NCBI GenBank assembly: GCA_029449245.1
Contig: JANATF010000001.1
Span: 2,170,001 to 2,234,000, forward strand
From: Mortierella alpina
Lineage: Eukaryota > Mortierellomycota > Mortierellomycetes > Mortierellales > Mortierellaceae
Reading direction: 5' to 3'
DNA length: 64,000 nucleotides
Positions 22,294-33,675 of this stretch are shown in pieces. Every line of letters starts with the position of its first letter. Positions within the stretch are counted from its first letter, which is position 1. The position numbers were made by a program, and so were the translations under genes. The notes below the pieces were generated by a model, which worked only from the letters and a program-made list of their open reading frames with translations, did no database searches and was not told where the DNA came from.

Positions 22294-23816
22294 ATGCGTA
22301 TTCTTCTGGGAATTGTCTCATTTGCTCTTTCAGCCGCGTCTGTCCTGGCCGCCAACTCTTGTAGTGTTCGTGGCGTTTCTGGAACCTGCATTAGGTACAG
22401 TAGATGTGTGTGCTCATGGCATTTTAGATGTGAGCAACTCTCCTACCTTATGGTAATTATTTACACGTCTTTTCTTACAACAGCACCAGCTCATGCGCTT
22501 CGTCTGGAGGGACCTCCACCGCCGGCTTTTGCCTTAACGACCCCGATGATGTACGCTGCTGCACTCGTGCATCCTCTGGTGGGCAGAGCTGCCGCACCAA
22601 TGACGGTCGCTCTGGAGTTTGCAAGAGCACTAGCGACTGCTCTGGTACCTCTGTCCCTGGTTTCTGCCCCGGTGCCAGCAACATTCAATGCTGTGTTTCT
22701 GGAGGTGGCTCCGGTGGTCAGAGCTGCAGCACCAACGACGGTCGCTCTGGTACTTGCAAGAGCACTAGCGATTGCTCTGGTACCTCTGTCCCTGGTTTCT
22801 GCCCTGGTGCCAGCAACATTCAATGCTGTGTTTCTGGAGGTGGCTCTGGCGGTCAGAGCTGCAGCACCAACGATGGTCGCTCTGGAACTTGCAAGAGCAC
22901 TAGCGACTGCTCTGGCACCTCTGTCCCTGGTTTCTGCCCTGGTGCTAGCAACATCCAGTGCTGCGTTTCTGGAGGTGGCTCTGGCGGTCAGAGCTGCAGC
23001 ACCAACGATGGTCGCTCTGGAACTTGCAAGAGCACTAGCGACTGCTCTGGCACCTCTGTCCCTGGTTTCTGCCCTGGTGCTAGCAACATCCAGTGCTGCG
23101 TTTCTGGAGGTGGCTCTGGCGGTCAGACATGCAGCACCAACGACGGTCGCTCTGGAACTTGCAAGAGCACTAGCACCTGCTCTGGTACCTCTGTCCCTGG
23201 TTTCTGCCCTGGTGCTAGTAACATTCAATGCTGCGTTACCGGTGATGCCCCCAAGCCCCCATCTGGTCCTTTCGATGCCAACAAGGTCATTGCTGCAGCC
23301 CGTCGTCGTATTGGTCTCCCCTACTCCTGGTATGAAAAAAATGGTCCTTGATAGCCCATGAACGGTTAAATGACATTAGTATTCACCATCCATGGCATTG
23401 AAATTTGTGAATTTGATCAAAACAGGGGTGGTGGACACGGATCTCAGCCTGGCCCCTCGTACGGTACCTGCTCCGCCTACTCTGGCCCAATGCCCTGCCT
23501 TGCCACCAAGACCTTCGGCTTCGACTGCAGCGGTCTCGTCCGCGACGCAATTTTTGTAGGCACTGGTATTGACCTCGGCCGTGCCGGCAACACGGACGAC
23601 CAGTTGGCTGACCGACATTCAACTGTCATTGACTACAGCCAGCGTCAACCGGGAGATATCGAATTCTTTGGCCCTCGTGGTGCCACCCATCACGTTATCT
23701 TGTATATCGGAAAGAACTCTGCTGGTCAGGATACAATGATTGAGGCTCAGCAGACTGGCACCAGTGTTCACGAGGTCCCACTCCGTGTTGGGGGTATTTG
23801 GGTGCGCGTTCGCTAA
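22294..23816 (+). CDS. Secreted NlpC/P60 protein with Cys-rich tandem repeats
   Basis: Exons 22294-22394, 22484-23329 and 23426-23816 give 445 residues. The N-terminus MRILLGIVSFALSAASVLA is a signal peptide cleaved near ALA-ANS. Then come six Cys-rich repeats of about 41 residues with pattern SCSTNDGRSG-C-KSTSDC-SGTSVPGFCPG-ASNIQCCV, joined by Gly/Ser linkers. The C-terminal domain is NlpC/P60: RRRIGLPYSW, FDCSGLVRDA (catalytic Cys), HHVILYIG (His) and a downstream polar residue around EAQQTG. In bacteria this domain cleaves gamma-D-Glu-diaminopimelate bonds in peptidoglycan. A secreted fungal form would act outside the cell, perhaps on bacterial walls (inference). The repeats may bind polysaccharide. 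Introns and the fungal signal peptide show that the gene is domesticated even if the domain came from bacteria. Confidence 0.9.
22590..23233 (+). repeat. Five tandem 123-143 bp coding repeats
   Basis: Repeat units begin near 22590, 22715, 22858, 22981 and 23104, encoding the Cys-rich modules; a diverged first unit lies across the first intron. The units at 22858 and 22981 are virtually identical over 123 bp, indicating recent duplication or conversion. Confidence 0.85.
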
Positions 23817-24125
23817 GATGTGGGAGGATATGCATGTAATTGTTAGTATTCCTACCCGTCCCTTCAGATGCATGATCTTCGCGCTACATTAGGTGATCGT
23901 AATAAAAGGGCGTCCTTCGACCCACCTGTTCCTCCGTCTGCGTTCCCCCCACATGGGTTGTACGAACGATCCAGATTCGCTCAGCCCAGACTTTGCAAGC
24001 CACCCAAGCATGTCAGTGTGCGTGCCTGAGACGCAGACCGAGAATGTCAAAAAGGCACCGCGAAGGTGTTCCAGGTTCAGATTGCACACTTGCACCTCCA
24101 CTTTCCATCATCACTCTTCGCGGCC
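23817..24125. other. Short intergenic region
   Basis: 3' flank of the NlpC/P60 gene and 5' leader of the next gene. I see no further feature. Confidence 0.5.
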
Positions 24126-26870
24126 ATGAAGCAGCGAAAACGCGTCAACCAGTCCAGCGTCAATGGGCAGGACCCTAGTCACGGCAGCATGGACTCTTCG
24201 ATTGCAGCATCCTCCCTGCCCGCCATCAACACCGCCATTTCAACTTCGACATCGGCGTCCATCAATGCACACTCCTCTGCAACACAACAAAGGGGCTCTT
24301 CCTCGTCCTCCTCGCTCTCCTCGGCCACCTCCTCCAGTGCCATCAGAACACGAGAAAACACAAAGCGCGACGATGTCAAGCCCAGGCCAAAGCCAACACA
24401 CTCACAAACCATGCTGCTGGAGCTATTGTTGACTGTCACTCGGGGCTCGTTGATCATTTTAACCCCTCTGGTCGCAGGCATGATCCTGCGAGTCGCTCCC
24501 AGCATGCTTGAACCAATATACGGCAGCATTTTCATTGAGGAGCTGTTTCTGGAGTATTCCGTGGCCTCTGCAGGTGTCGGCGTTGTGCTGGCCATGATCT
24601 ACACCTTCGCACTGGGGTCTCGTCGGTCTCTAGTGCCCGCTTCTCGGGGGCCAGCTTCTGGATCAGCAACAGCATCATCAAAGGCGGTACCCAAGACCTC
24701 AACTTCAAACTCATCCTCTCTGGACGCCGCGACCATTGGACTCCTGAAAGATGAAGGCCTGCGAAAGGGTGTCATCATTAGCTTGGATATGTGCGCCCTC
24801 TTCTTAGCCAGCTCCTTTCTCACCACGCATGCCATGTTCCAGTACAGCGGTGATTTTGGACCCTGGAGAGGCCCCCACTTGACTCAGCTCTTCCTTGCTT
24901 ACCCGGTCCTTGCGCTTTTGGCGTTTGCCAACACCCTGGCTTGTGTCCTACGCTCATATGAACGTGAACGTGTGCATATTCGGACTTGGATGAGTTGCGT
25001 TTTGATTCACGCCGTGGCCGTCTTGGGCTTGACGCTCGTAGTCTTCCAAATGGCTCCTCAAGGACCTAACTGTCCTCGCGTGGGCACCGCTGCGATCTTG
25101 GTCGCTGCGATCTCGGGACTCCACAAACGTAAGACATCATTTGTTTGATATTCGAATTACTGCTCTCAATTGCACATTATCGAATTTATCGCAAACTCTG
25201 ATCCGTTCTTCGTCGTCAACTACGACACCAGTGCTGGTGTTTATCCATGGCGAGGTAGCTCTGCCTGATGAACGACTGGAGAGTAGGAGCAAGCCAAAGA
25301 CGGTTCTTAACCGTGCCTCGTTGGTGATGAGTTTCATTCCTCTGATTCTTGTTCTTGCTTTGGCGGCCCAGAATGCCACTCGCAATCCTCAATGTCAGGC
25401 GGGCGTCACAAAGGTAGGATACGAATAATGAAGTACAGAGAAAACCGATGGATCCGAGGATGCCAGGATGATTGCCACGTCGTTTGACACTAATTGATGC
25501 ATAACATATTAACATTAGGCGCATAACCCATTAAACGGGAACTACACGATCCTTGCAAGGAATGAGAGCATCACTGGCTGGATCAGTGTGGCAGATGAGC
25601 ACACGACACGAAACGACCTTCATATCCGTATCATGCGTGCGGGACACTCTTTGATCGGAGGCATGTATGCAGAGTCTGGTGATTCCATCTTCGGCTCATT
25701 TTATATCCCAGAAGGTAGGTTGCTTGGTTTCCAGTTCAAGGCTTCTTAGCGAGAGCAGCAAGTGTGTCTCTGCTAATATTGTCGCGTACTGCCGCTTAGC
25801 TGTTCGTCTAATCAAGAACCGTCAGAAAAATCATCAAGAAATTGCACTCCAAATGTAAGATGGGTTGGCTTCATGAGCCGAGATGTCCTTGAAAACATCG
25901 GACTTTAGTGATTCAACAAAGTCGGCTGCAGCATTTCGGCAAGGAGGACTACGCAATACTAGTCTTTGCCCTGCAATCCTGCTCTAAAACGCCTAACACA
26001 TCTCCCCATGTTTTTTCGATACTAGTGGTCTAGGGGTGGGCATCGCCTCGGGGTCATTGACACAGCTAGGCGTGCTTGTGGATGTGGTTGAGATCGACCC
26101 TGTCGTGGCCGATTACGCGTCCAAGTACTTTGATTGGCCCGCACCCAACAACCTCTACATTCAGGATGGACGACAATTTATCAAGAGTGCACCTGAAGGA
26201 AAATACGATTACGTGGTCCATGATGTTTTTACAGGAGGGGGTGTTCCTCCGTCCCTGTTCTCGCTTGAGGCGTTGCAAGATATTCAGAGGATTATGAAGC
26301 CGGATGGTGTGCTTGCCCTTGTACGCGTGTACTATTGTCTTGTTTGTCCAAGGGAAACAAAGATTTACGGCGCAAATACTGACTAATGCGTATTTGAATT
26401 CTTTGTATGGGGATCATTTGTTTTAGAACATGGTTGGGTCTGAAACTCCCGTCAAGGCGCAGGCTCTGCACTCTGTTCGGCGCACGCTCCACGCAGCGTT
26501 TAAACATGTGGTCGCTTACAAGGAGAGCGCGGAGGATGGTGATGCGTACCAAAACATTGTGTTCTTCGCAGCCCAAATTCCTATCGAGTTCGACATATAC
26601 GAACCACCGCCATTCCCAACAGAAGAAGAGCTGAAAGAGTTACAGCAACGTGGTGGTCATATTGACCATGCGCTGAGACCGAGCGTAATGCGGGACTGGA
26701 TCTTGACAAGTTTCCCAGAATGGAAGCTCTCAACACCTTATGATCCCTCACAGGGGGAGTTGATCATGGACAGGAACAATACCTTGAATGGAATGCAGCG
26801 TCATGGGGCGGAGGACCATTGGCACGCCATGCGATCACTTCTACCGCTGGATTTCTGGACCAATTATTAG
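24126..26870 (+). CDS. Membrane-bound spermine/spermidine synthase-like protein
   Basis: Exons 24126-25128, 25232-25413, 25519-25714, 25800-25854, 26026-26320 and 26427-26870; phases agree, 724 residues. A Ser/Thr-rich N-terminus of about 90 residues is followed by about six hydrophobic membrane segments (for example IILTPLVAGMIL, AGVGVVLAMIYTFAL, ALLAFANTLACVL and SFIPLILVLALAA). The C-terminal half is a spermidine-synthase-like Rossmann fold: AGHSLIGG, IGLGVGIAS nucleotide loop, DVVEIDPVV acidic residue for the methionine-derived cofactor, and YDYVVHDVFTGG. Classical aminopropyltransferases have two Asp near the last motif (D-x-x-D); only the first is visible here, so an altered reaction such as methyl transfer is possible. 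The ATG is the first in frame after upstream stops. The weakest splice site is the acceptor at 25231. Confidence 0.85.
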
Positions 26871-27297
26871 ACGTCCACAAAATTAAATACTGCCTATGTT
26901 GCGGAAGATGTGTGTGTACAGTAAGAATGCGTCTTGCTGACGGACCTTAGGATTTGTTGCACCGGCTCACGCTGCCTAATGAGGAAATCGAGCGCCAACA
27001 GGAGGGAGCAGAAAAAAAAAAGATCGATCGGACGGACGAACAGGATGCAGATCCCCGACACGCAACATGGTGTACGTAACTGAGAAACTTTAAACTTTAT
27101 CATTTTTTACGAAGATGAGCGCCTTGCCCACTTTTTCACCTTCGCCCAGAAGAGCAAGAAACGCGACTTGCTTCTCCAATTCTCTTCCTGCCTTTGAATC
27201 GCCTGTTCTCCGTGTAGACGGCAAGCCTTTCCTTGCACCTCACGCCCATCCTCTCCACTCATTTAAAACTCTTTGGAACGCCAAAATCCACAACGCA
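26871..27297. other. Intergenic region upstream of DSK2
   Basis: Contains an in-frame ATG at 27115 that would add 61 residues to Dsk2. The added sequence is basic and Ser/Pro-rich. I prefer the later start because ubiquilins begin directly with the ubiquitin-like fold. Confidence 0.5.
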
Positions 27298-28520
27298 ATG
27301 TCGACGCCAATCTCAATAGTTATCAGAGCCTCTAGTGAGCATAGGTACTCAATATCCACCAATCATGCAGATAGCGTTCTCGACCTCAAAAAAAAGATTG
27401 CCCTGCAAGATGCAACACCTCCAGAGCGGGTCCGCCTGGTTTATTCAGGGAGAGTCCTGAAAGACACAAATACACTTGGGTCGTATAAGATTGCAGACGG
27501 CCACACAATTCATCTGGTCCGTAGTCCAAGTATCCTCCCTCATCTCTCAGCCCCATCATCGACAACGGGCTCTACACCAAATATACCCATGGCAACATCC
27601 TCACCGGCAGCTTCTACAGCGAGCGCCGCATCAACAACAACCTCCGGTGCCGGTAAGTGTATGCTGTGCGGCACGAATGCCATTTTTACCGCGCAGTTAT
27701 GGCAGTAACTGGTTCAATGCATTGACAATATCTTGAACTGCTTTTCCTCTTAACAGTATCAAGCCATAATATGGGATCATTTCCGAACCTTTGGGCTCAT
27801 ACCATGCGCAGCAACAGCGGCCTGGGCGATCTAGGAGGAGGAGGCGCATCAGGAAGACTCAGTAGCCCAGGCAACAGGGACACGATGAATCCCGCTGTGA
27901 TGACCCAAATGATGCAGGACCCCAATTTTGCCCAGTACATGTCCTCCATGCTCCAGAACCCCCGTATTATAGAGTCCATGCTTGCATTGAATCCGTTCTT
28001 GCAGGCGATGGGACCGCAGGCTGGCGAGATGCTGAGGTCAAGTCAGTTTCAAGCCATGATATCTGATCCAGAAACTTTGCGACGAGTGGCACGGATGGGC
28101 TCGCAGCTGGGCTGTACCGGTGGTACACGGGGTGCGAATACAACAGAGAGCGTGAGTCCGATGTCCCCCACATGGGCTGGTACGGAATCTACCGTAGAGT
28201 TATCATCGTCCGCTGCAACACGGGCGACCATCACTCCAGCTGCCGTCAACGAATATGCTCGTAATGGCGAATCACCGGCAAGCCATCCTGTGCCGAACTA
28301 TTGGATGCAGCAAGTAGGATCATTGAGGGCATCCTTGGGCGTGCCATCGCCTTCAACAGTGAAGCACGAGCCAGTGGGGGTCGAAGAGCGTTATCAGGTC
28401 GAGCTGAAGAAGCTAAACGAGATGGGATTCTGGGATGCGGCCAAGAACGTGCGCGCATTGGTTGCCTCAAGCGGGAACCTGAATGGCGCGATCGAGCTGT
28501 TATTCTCTGGATCAATCTGA
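27298..28520 (+). CDS. DSK2: Ubiquilin / Dsk2 ubiquitin shuttle
   Basis: Exons 27298-27652 and 27757-28520 encode 372 residues. The N-terminal ubiquitin-like domain (ISIVIRASSE...LDLKKKIA...ERVRLVYSGRVLKD...GHTIHLVRS, residues about 3-75) docks on the proteasome. A Ser/Thr/Ala linker leads to the STI1-like region (MQDPNFAQYMSSMLQNPRIIESMLALNP, residues about 165-225). The C-terminal UBA domain (ELKKLNEMGFWDAAKNVRAL...NGAIELLFSG) binds ubiquitin chains. The protein brings ubiquitinated substrates to the proteasome and is about the size of yeast Dsk2 (373). The MGF loop of the UBA is intact. Confidence 0.95.
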
Positions 28521-29486
28521 ACTAGGTGCCGATACTGAGGTGAATATCCAAATAAATGGTTGCACGCTCAGCAAATATGCCAGACGACTTGATCATCCAC
28601 ACGACATTATTAGAGTCAGTTCTGTGTGGAGTCATTATTCAATGAAAAATAGCGACAGCTCGCTGGGATGAAGTGGCAGACAGCTGACAATCAACCGGAG
28701 ACAGCAGCGAAAAAGATGGGAAGGCTTGAAGTACTGCATCTGCAACTCAAACTGTGTGATCGAAGAGGTTTGTTGTTGGTGACGCGGAGAGCGTCCGGAA
28801 GCTCAGGTCGCCCCGCGACCCGTACGGCTTCTAGCGTCAAGCTGACCGGTTTCGTACCGCCGTGATTCCATTCAAACATTGGACAAGCCTCAAAAGCTAT
28901 GCACTGTGTTGGCAAGTATCTGTATGTCCGTATCTCGCCTGCCAGCTCGTCCTTGGGACCTACGCTTTCTGGGTCGCTTTCAAGGAACAAGGTTGCGCTC
29001 TACTGCGCTCTACTGGGATTTCCAACTGGTTGGCATATCCGCAAGGAGCGAATGGGTGACGACATTCGGCGCTGCATCTATATTTCGTGCTGCATCTCGC
29101 TCTGCCAGATGAACGTGCTTTCGAACAGTCGATGACCTCCGAGTGAACAGAGAGAGGTCATGGCGCTTGTTAATAATAGTATGAGTGTGATATCAACACT
29201 GCGCAGCTTGCAGGTGATGTTGATACTACTTGACTCGGCCTCTGCCTCATGCGGAGCTCGACGAATGACGATCCAAAGAATGTATATTGGTGGCAAACTT
29301 GAATAGTTTTGTGGAGTTAGTGCGACCCTCAGGAAACCATTGGCCAGAAATAACCCCGCCACTGAGCTTCCGGTCAAACTTTTTGGTCAGTTACGAAGCC
29401 CATGTTTCCTGAAAGAGACTTGATGCAGCCTTTACCGAGGTCTGGAGCAGCCTCTGGTCTGTGCGCGCCAAGGAGAGAAGCCTCCT

Positions 29487-29510
29487 AAAGTCGAAACTTT
29501 TTTCGACTTT
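29487..29510. repeat. Perfect 10-bp inverted repeat with 4-nt loop
   Basis: AAAGTCGAAA, CTTT, TTTCGACTTT. It lies 227 bp upstream of the ATG at 29737, so it could be a dyad protein-binding site or an RNA hairpin. Confidence 0.8.
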
Positions 29511-29669
29511 GGCAACAAATTAAGGTACAGAGACCGTTTTTGGGAATTTTCTCGTCGTGGCACAGATCTACCATCTGAATAAAACCCCGGGGAATTTTGT
29601 CAGACTTTATTTTTCTCCTGCATCAAAGGCAATCTTTACTCTCCAGAGACTCTACAGATCAGAAAGTTC

Positions 29670-29712
29670 TCTCTCTATCTCTCTATCTCTCTATCTCTCT
29701 ATCTCTCTCCTT
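29670..29712 (+). repeat. CTCTAT microsatellite in a 5' leader
   Basis: TCTCTATC units repeated about six times immediately upstream of the start codon at 29737; a pyrimidine-rich leader. Confidence 0.85.
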
Positions 29713-29736
29713 CTCTCCTTCGTTAATACACAGTAC

Positions 29737-30585
29737 ATGATGCGCGTCCTTGTTCTTGGTGGATCCGGAAATGTTGGCAAGCTCGTTCTCCAGCAATTGC
29801 TTGGACGAGGCCATGACGTCCGTGCGATCGTGCGCTCGCCCGAGAGTATGCCTACCAGCCTAGCATCGGAACCCAAGCTGTCCCTCATCAAAGCAAATTT
29901 GCTCGAACTCAGTGCGGACGATCTGTCGACTCACGTCAAGGGTTGTGATGCTGTCATTTGCACCTTGGGGCACAACATGAACTATGGCCGCATTCCTGCC
30001 ATTGGTAAGGTCTGCGCTTGATGTTTGTACCTATACCACTTTGAACACTTATGAGAATAATCCTAACCTTTGATCACTGTCACTGGTTCATTTTTAGGCG
30101 TTTGGTTGAACGTTCATGACTTGGTTGTGAGGGCTACTAAGATGGTATGCGATTCGATCGACAAGGTCCAGCCTGTCAGTCCTATCAAGTTCATTATCCT
30201 CAACACTGTCGGCGTCCTCAACCCTGACGGATCGGACAAGCATGTGCGTAGCGGGTTCGAGAAAAGAGCGGTTGCTTTCATGAGCGCGGTTCTTCCTCCG
30301 TACACAGACAGTGTTCGATCGGCCCAGTACATCAGCACACAGGTCGGAACAGGACATAAGCACATTGAGTGGACCGCTGTTCGGCCCGATGGATTTATTG
30401 ACGGCGAAATCTCCGAGTACACGGTGATGGATACCATTACGCACCCGTTCTATGATGCGGACAAGATTACCAAGGCCAACATTGCGCACTTCATGTGTGA
30501 GTTGTTGGATGATCCAATCAAGTGGGCACAGTGGAAGTTCAAGATGCCGGTGCTCATTGACACCCACCAGCCCACCAAGAAGTAG
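29737..30585 (+). CDS. NAD(P)-binding, NmrA/SDR-like protein
   Basis: Exons 29737-30004 and 30098-30585 encode 251 residues. The start MMRVLVLGGSGNVGKLVL holds the dinucleotide-binding loop GGSGNVG directly after the first beta strand, as in atypical short-chain reductases of the NAD(P)H-binding (NmrA-like) type. CDAVICTLGHN is the conserved strand after the cofactor site, and IKFIILNTVGV and WTAVRPDGFIDGE follow the fold order of the family. No YxxxK dyad is evident, so it may sense or bind the cofactor rather than reduce a substrate. No substrate can be assigned. Confidence 0.85.
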
Positions 30586-30689
30586 TTTGCCAGCAGGCGA
30601 TCAATGAATATATACCTAGGCAGCCAACACACAGCATGCTAAAAATACAATGGGGTTTCACAACGATCGTCTACAACGAAAGCGTGAAT

Positions 30690-31860
30690 CTACTCGTCTA
30701 TCGGCTCACTCACGCCATTTCTCGAGTTGGTATCAAACTTATTCCTCTTAGCATGGTCAGCCTTGACCTCTTGAAGTCGTTTGTCAATTTCGTTCACTGT
30801 CGATCCAAAAATTAAAAACAAAAAGGCGTCAGCAATCTTTTTTCGCGCCATGTACTGGAGCATAGAATTTTCGCCTTCGATGGTGCAGTCATCGATTGCA
30901 CTTACCATATCCTAAATCCTTCACACCCAGGGTTTCGAGGAACTTTTCCTCAATCACCATCATGACCTTCATCTCTTCGAGCTCCTTCCACTCATTCACA
31001 CGATTTACGGATCTCCCAACCCTGGCCTTCAACATCATACTGATCCACTCTGGCTGGGTCCCGCCTCGTATCCTTGGAAATCGCGATCCCTCTGAAGTTG
31101 TGACCTCTGTCAAGAACACGCCTCCAGACTGTTTGAATTTACCACGCTGGTTCTTGAACTGGTTGGGATATTTGGTAGGAGGGTAGTAGTCCAGCTCTGG
31201 CGGAAATCGAAACAATGCTGGTTTAAGAACAATACGATAATATGTCTCTGGGTCTTGGGCGATGGACGACTGTGGCCGTACGTCCCAAACCTGCTCCTGT
31301 GCGCGCTTCAGTCGAGTATAGCGTTCCCGTTGCGTGGTCTTTTTTGGGTCCCAATTAATGAGGTCGTGCAGCTAGGATCATGAGAAAGTGGTAACTTTCG
31401 TGTTAAGGGAGGTCCTTTGACGTATTGCTCATCAGACGGTAGAAATGAAGCCTTTTTGCAGACATACATGATCAATGACTTCCTTGAGTCGTCCTGTGCG
31501 CCCCGAGACCAGATCCTGGAGCTCCTTCCTTACTTCTTCGTCGCCCTCTCTCGCTTGTCGCAGCTTGATGAGAGCATCCTCTGCCTCCCGTAGATATCCA
31601 GTGGTGATCCTGGGGCTCGTGCAGTGGCGATGGTATCGGAATCGGTCTCGGATCAGCGCAAAGAGATAGCTCCGTCTGATGGCTGGGTATGCCTCGCTAG
31701 ACTTTGGTGGTCCTACGTTCTTTCCTTGAATGGGCTGACGCCGCCTTCCTGGTTGGTTTACACATTGGAGGGGCAGCTGTAGACAGGTTTTGAGAATAGC
31801 GCGGTAGAGGCCCAGAGTCGGGATGCGATGAGCTGGTAGTTTCCAGAACGGTGGTGCCAT
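30690..31860 (-). CDS. LYR-motif protein, Cup1-like
   Basis: Exons 31468-31860, 30906-31371 and 30690-30796; phases agree, 321 residues. LGLYRAILKTCLQLP is the LYR motif near the N-terminus, followed by SYLFALIRDRFRYHRHCTSP, the F/R-rich helix of the complex-1 LYR superfamily, and a helical segment ending EVIDH. The C-terminal part (RFPPELDYYPPTKYP, FRFP/RIRGGTQPEWIS, a coiled-coil-like tail) resembles the larger fungal LYR proteins annotated Cup1-like. LYR proteins act in the mitochondrial matrix with acyl carrier protein in complex assembly or Fe-S transfer; the target here is unknown. It is divergent from DCTN6, sharing a 211-bp promoter. Confidence 0.75.
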
Positions 31861-32071
31861 TCGTCAGTGCCCGAGATCGAAATGCACTCGGCCTTGGTGT
31901 CCAGTCCTTTGCAGCGTGTGGAAAGATTGATGCCCAAGCCGAGCTAAAGGTATTATACTCAGGGTGAAAAAGTAACTGCTGACAGTCACGCCATGAGTTT
32001 CGTCTTTCGCGCGCACGATTTTCATCGCCGTTGCATCCCTTCATCACACCCACAGGAACAGCTACATCAAG

Positions 32072-33398
32072 ATGATGTCCAGGTAGAAGAAACAGGAACT
32101 AGGACAGAAGAGGGGGAGCGCTCACGCTCATGCACATTTTTTCAAGGCAGCACAGCGGAAGCATGGCACACATCCAGGACCCCTGTTGGCTGACTCGTCG
32201 ACACCTCTGTTCGTTCCTGTGCCTGTAGACCGAAGCTCACCATCAGTACCCGAGCACTCGTGTGTCAAGACAACGACCTAAGAGGAGAAATCTATGTCGG
32301 TAAGGAATTACTTGCATGCTTTGGTTTCTGCTGCCCTTCACCGGAAGCACAGGAAGCACCCAAGGTGCAAATGTTCAGAGTACCAACCTCCTCTCCGCAT
32401 TTTTTATCTGATGTTCCTAGGTGCTGGTAAGGCAAACGGGTCGAGACTGCCTATATGAAGACTTTGCTATACCTCACGCGACGCAGAACACCCCAGGAAG
32501 GCATCTCATGAAAAATGAATCTTCATCTTCCACCCCATCTTCTCTGTGTCCAGGGACGGTGCTTCATCCTCAGTGCAAAGTATGGGCGACAGGAGGACCG
32601 ATCATGTTTGGTAGCGGCAACATTGTTGAAGAGAACGCAGCCATCACCAACAGGTAGGGACAAGGAATCGCCGTCGCAAAGCAAACCTTCACCTCACTCC
32701 CTCTATCCTGAAGTTGGCGACCATCAACTCACGACTCTTATTTTGCTTTCGAGAAATAGAGGTCCTGAAGCGTTGATCATTGGTGACAATAACGTCTTTG
32801 AGGTCGGGAGTGGTACGTGATAAGGACCATGAATCTCTCGACAGGGGAATCGATAGCTTTTGCTGGAGCTTTGTACATGTTCTTACAACCATCGCCATCG
32901 TATAGTTATGGAAGGCATGAAAATTGGAAGCCGCAATACTCTGGAGGTCAAATGTAAGATATCATAGGAGTGTCAGAGTACGCGAGCATCGGTGCCTAAA
33001 AGAGGCTACGTGACTAATCGGCCCATTTTACATCTGGCCCGATTCTCTCATAGCACACGTCAAAGCCGGAACTTGGCTGGGCGACGAATGTGTGATCGGA
33101 ACCGTGTGTTCAACGAACGAAAACGAGATCCTTCCCGACAGGACTGTGATATACGGCGATAACAACGAGCGCCGCATCTTTTCTGGAAATCGTGCTGTAC
33201 GTGCCACACGAAGAATAATAAGTGAGCATGATAGTCAGGACCTCAGTCAAGTTGGAAAATTTTAGGTCTGGTTAACATTGGTTACTTGTGAACGGTAATT
33301 TTCTCCCTCCGTAGAATCAAATGTCGGTCCACACAAGGCATCTCGAGTATTTGATGCAAATCCTGCCAAAGTTCAATCATGCCCGGTCATCGTCATAA
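32072..33398 (+). CDS. DCTN6: Dynactin subunit 6 (p27)
   Basis: Seven exons: 32072-32082, 32229-32299, 32554-32653, 32760-32812, 32906-32953, 33054-33196 and 33315-33398; phases agree, 169 residues. The protein is a left-handed beta-helix of hexapeptide turns: TVLHPQCKVWATGGPIMFGSGN, IVEENAAI, LIIGDNNVFEVGS, MKIGSRNTLEVK, WLGDECVIGTVC and RTVIYGDNNERRIF. It ends with the LEYLMQILPKFNH helix, as in animal DCTN6. It belongs to the pointed-end complex of dynactin, the dynein activator. The first coding exon is only 11 nt (MMSR). The junction into exon 3 appears to lack one or two residues of the expected GPGTVLHP turn, so that boundary is the least certain. Confidence 0.88.
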
Positions 33399-33675
33399 AT
33401 CAATGCATGCGGCGCACTTTTACCAAAGAAACAACGTGCCAACTCAGCAGCAGACAGAATATACCAGGTTGATGTTAAAAAAAGGATTTAAATTGCCGCT
33501 CTTATTGATTGCGATCTATGCCGAGAGTGTCTATGAATACAGGAGGAAATGCAAAAAGTGGAATGGAGTGTGGAGGGTGGTAGTCGAGCCAGTGATGAAC
33601 AATGAAGGTATCTATCTATCAAACAAGGGATAAGCAAAAGCACACGCCGCTTCCTGAAATATCGTTGCCTCTTTC

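Larger units (their letters stand above)
28521..29736. other. 1.2 kb intergenic region with a perfect hairpin
   Basis: No supportable gene. It contains an inverted repeat at 29487-29510, a small direct duplication (GCGCTCTACT twice near 29004-29024), and a CTCTAT-repeat leader before the next gene. Confidence 0.5.

Noticed and set aside
22491-23228. 245-residue minus frame with Ala/Thr/Arg repeats
   Set aside because: Antisense shadow of the tandem repeats in the secreted protein gene.
22198-23361. 387-residue plus frame rich in Val/Ala/Leu across the NlpC/P60 repeats
   Set aside because: Out-of-frame reading of the Cys-rich repeats. The correct frame gives the signal peptide, ordered Cys and NlpC/P60 motifs across in-phase introns.
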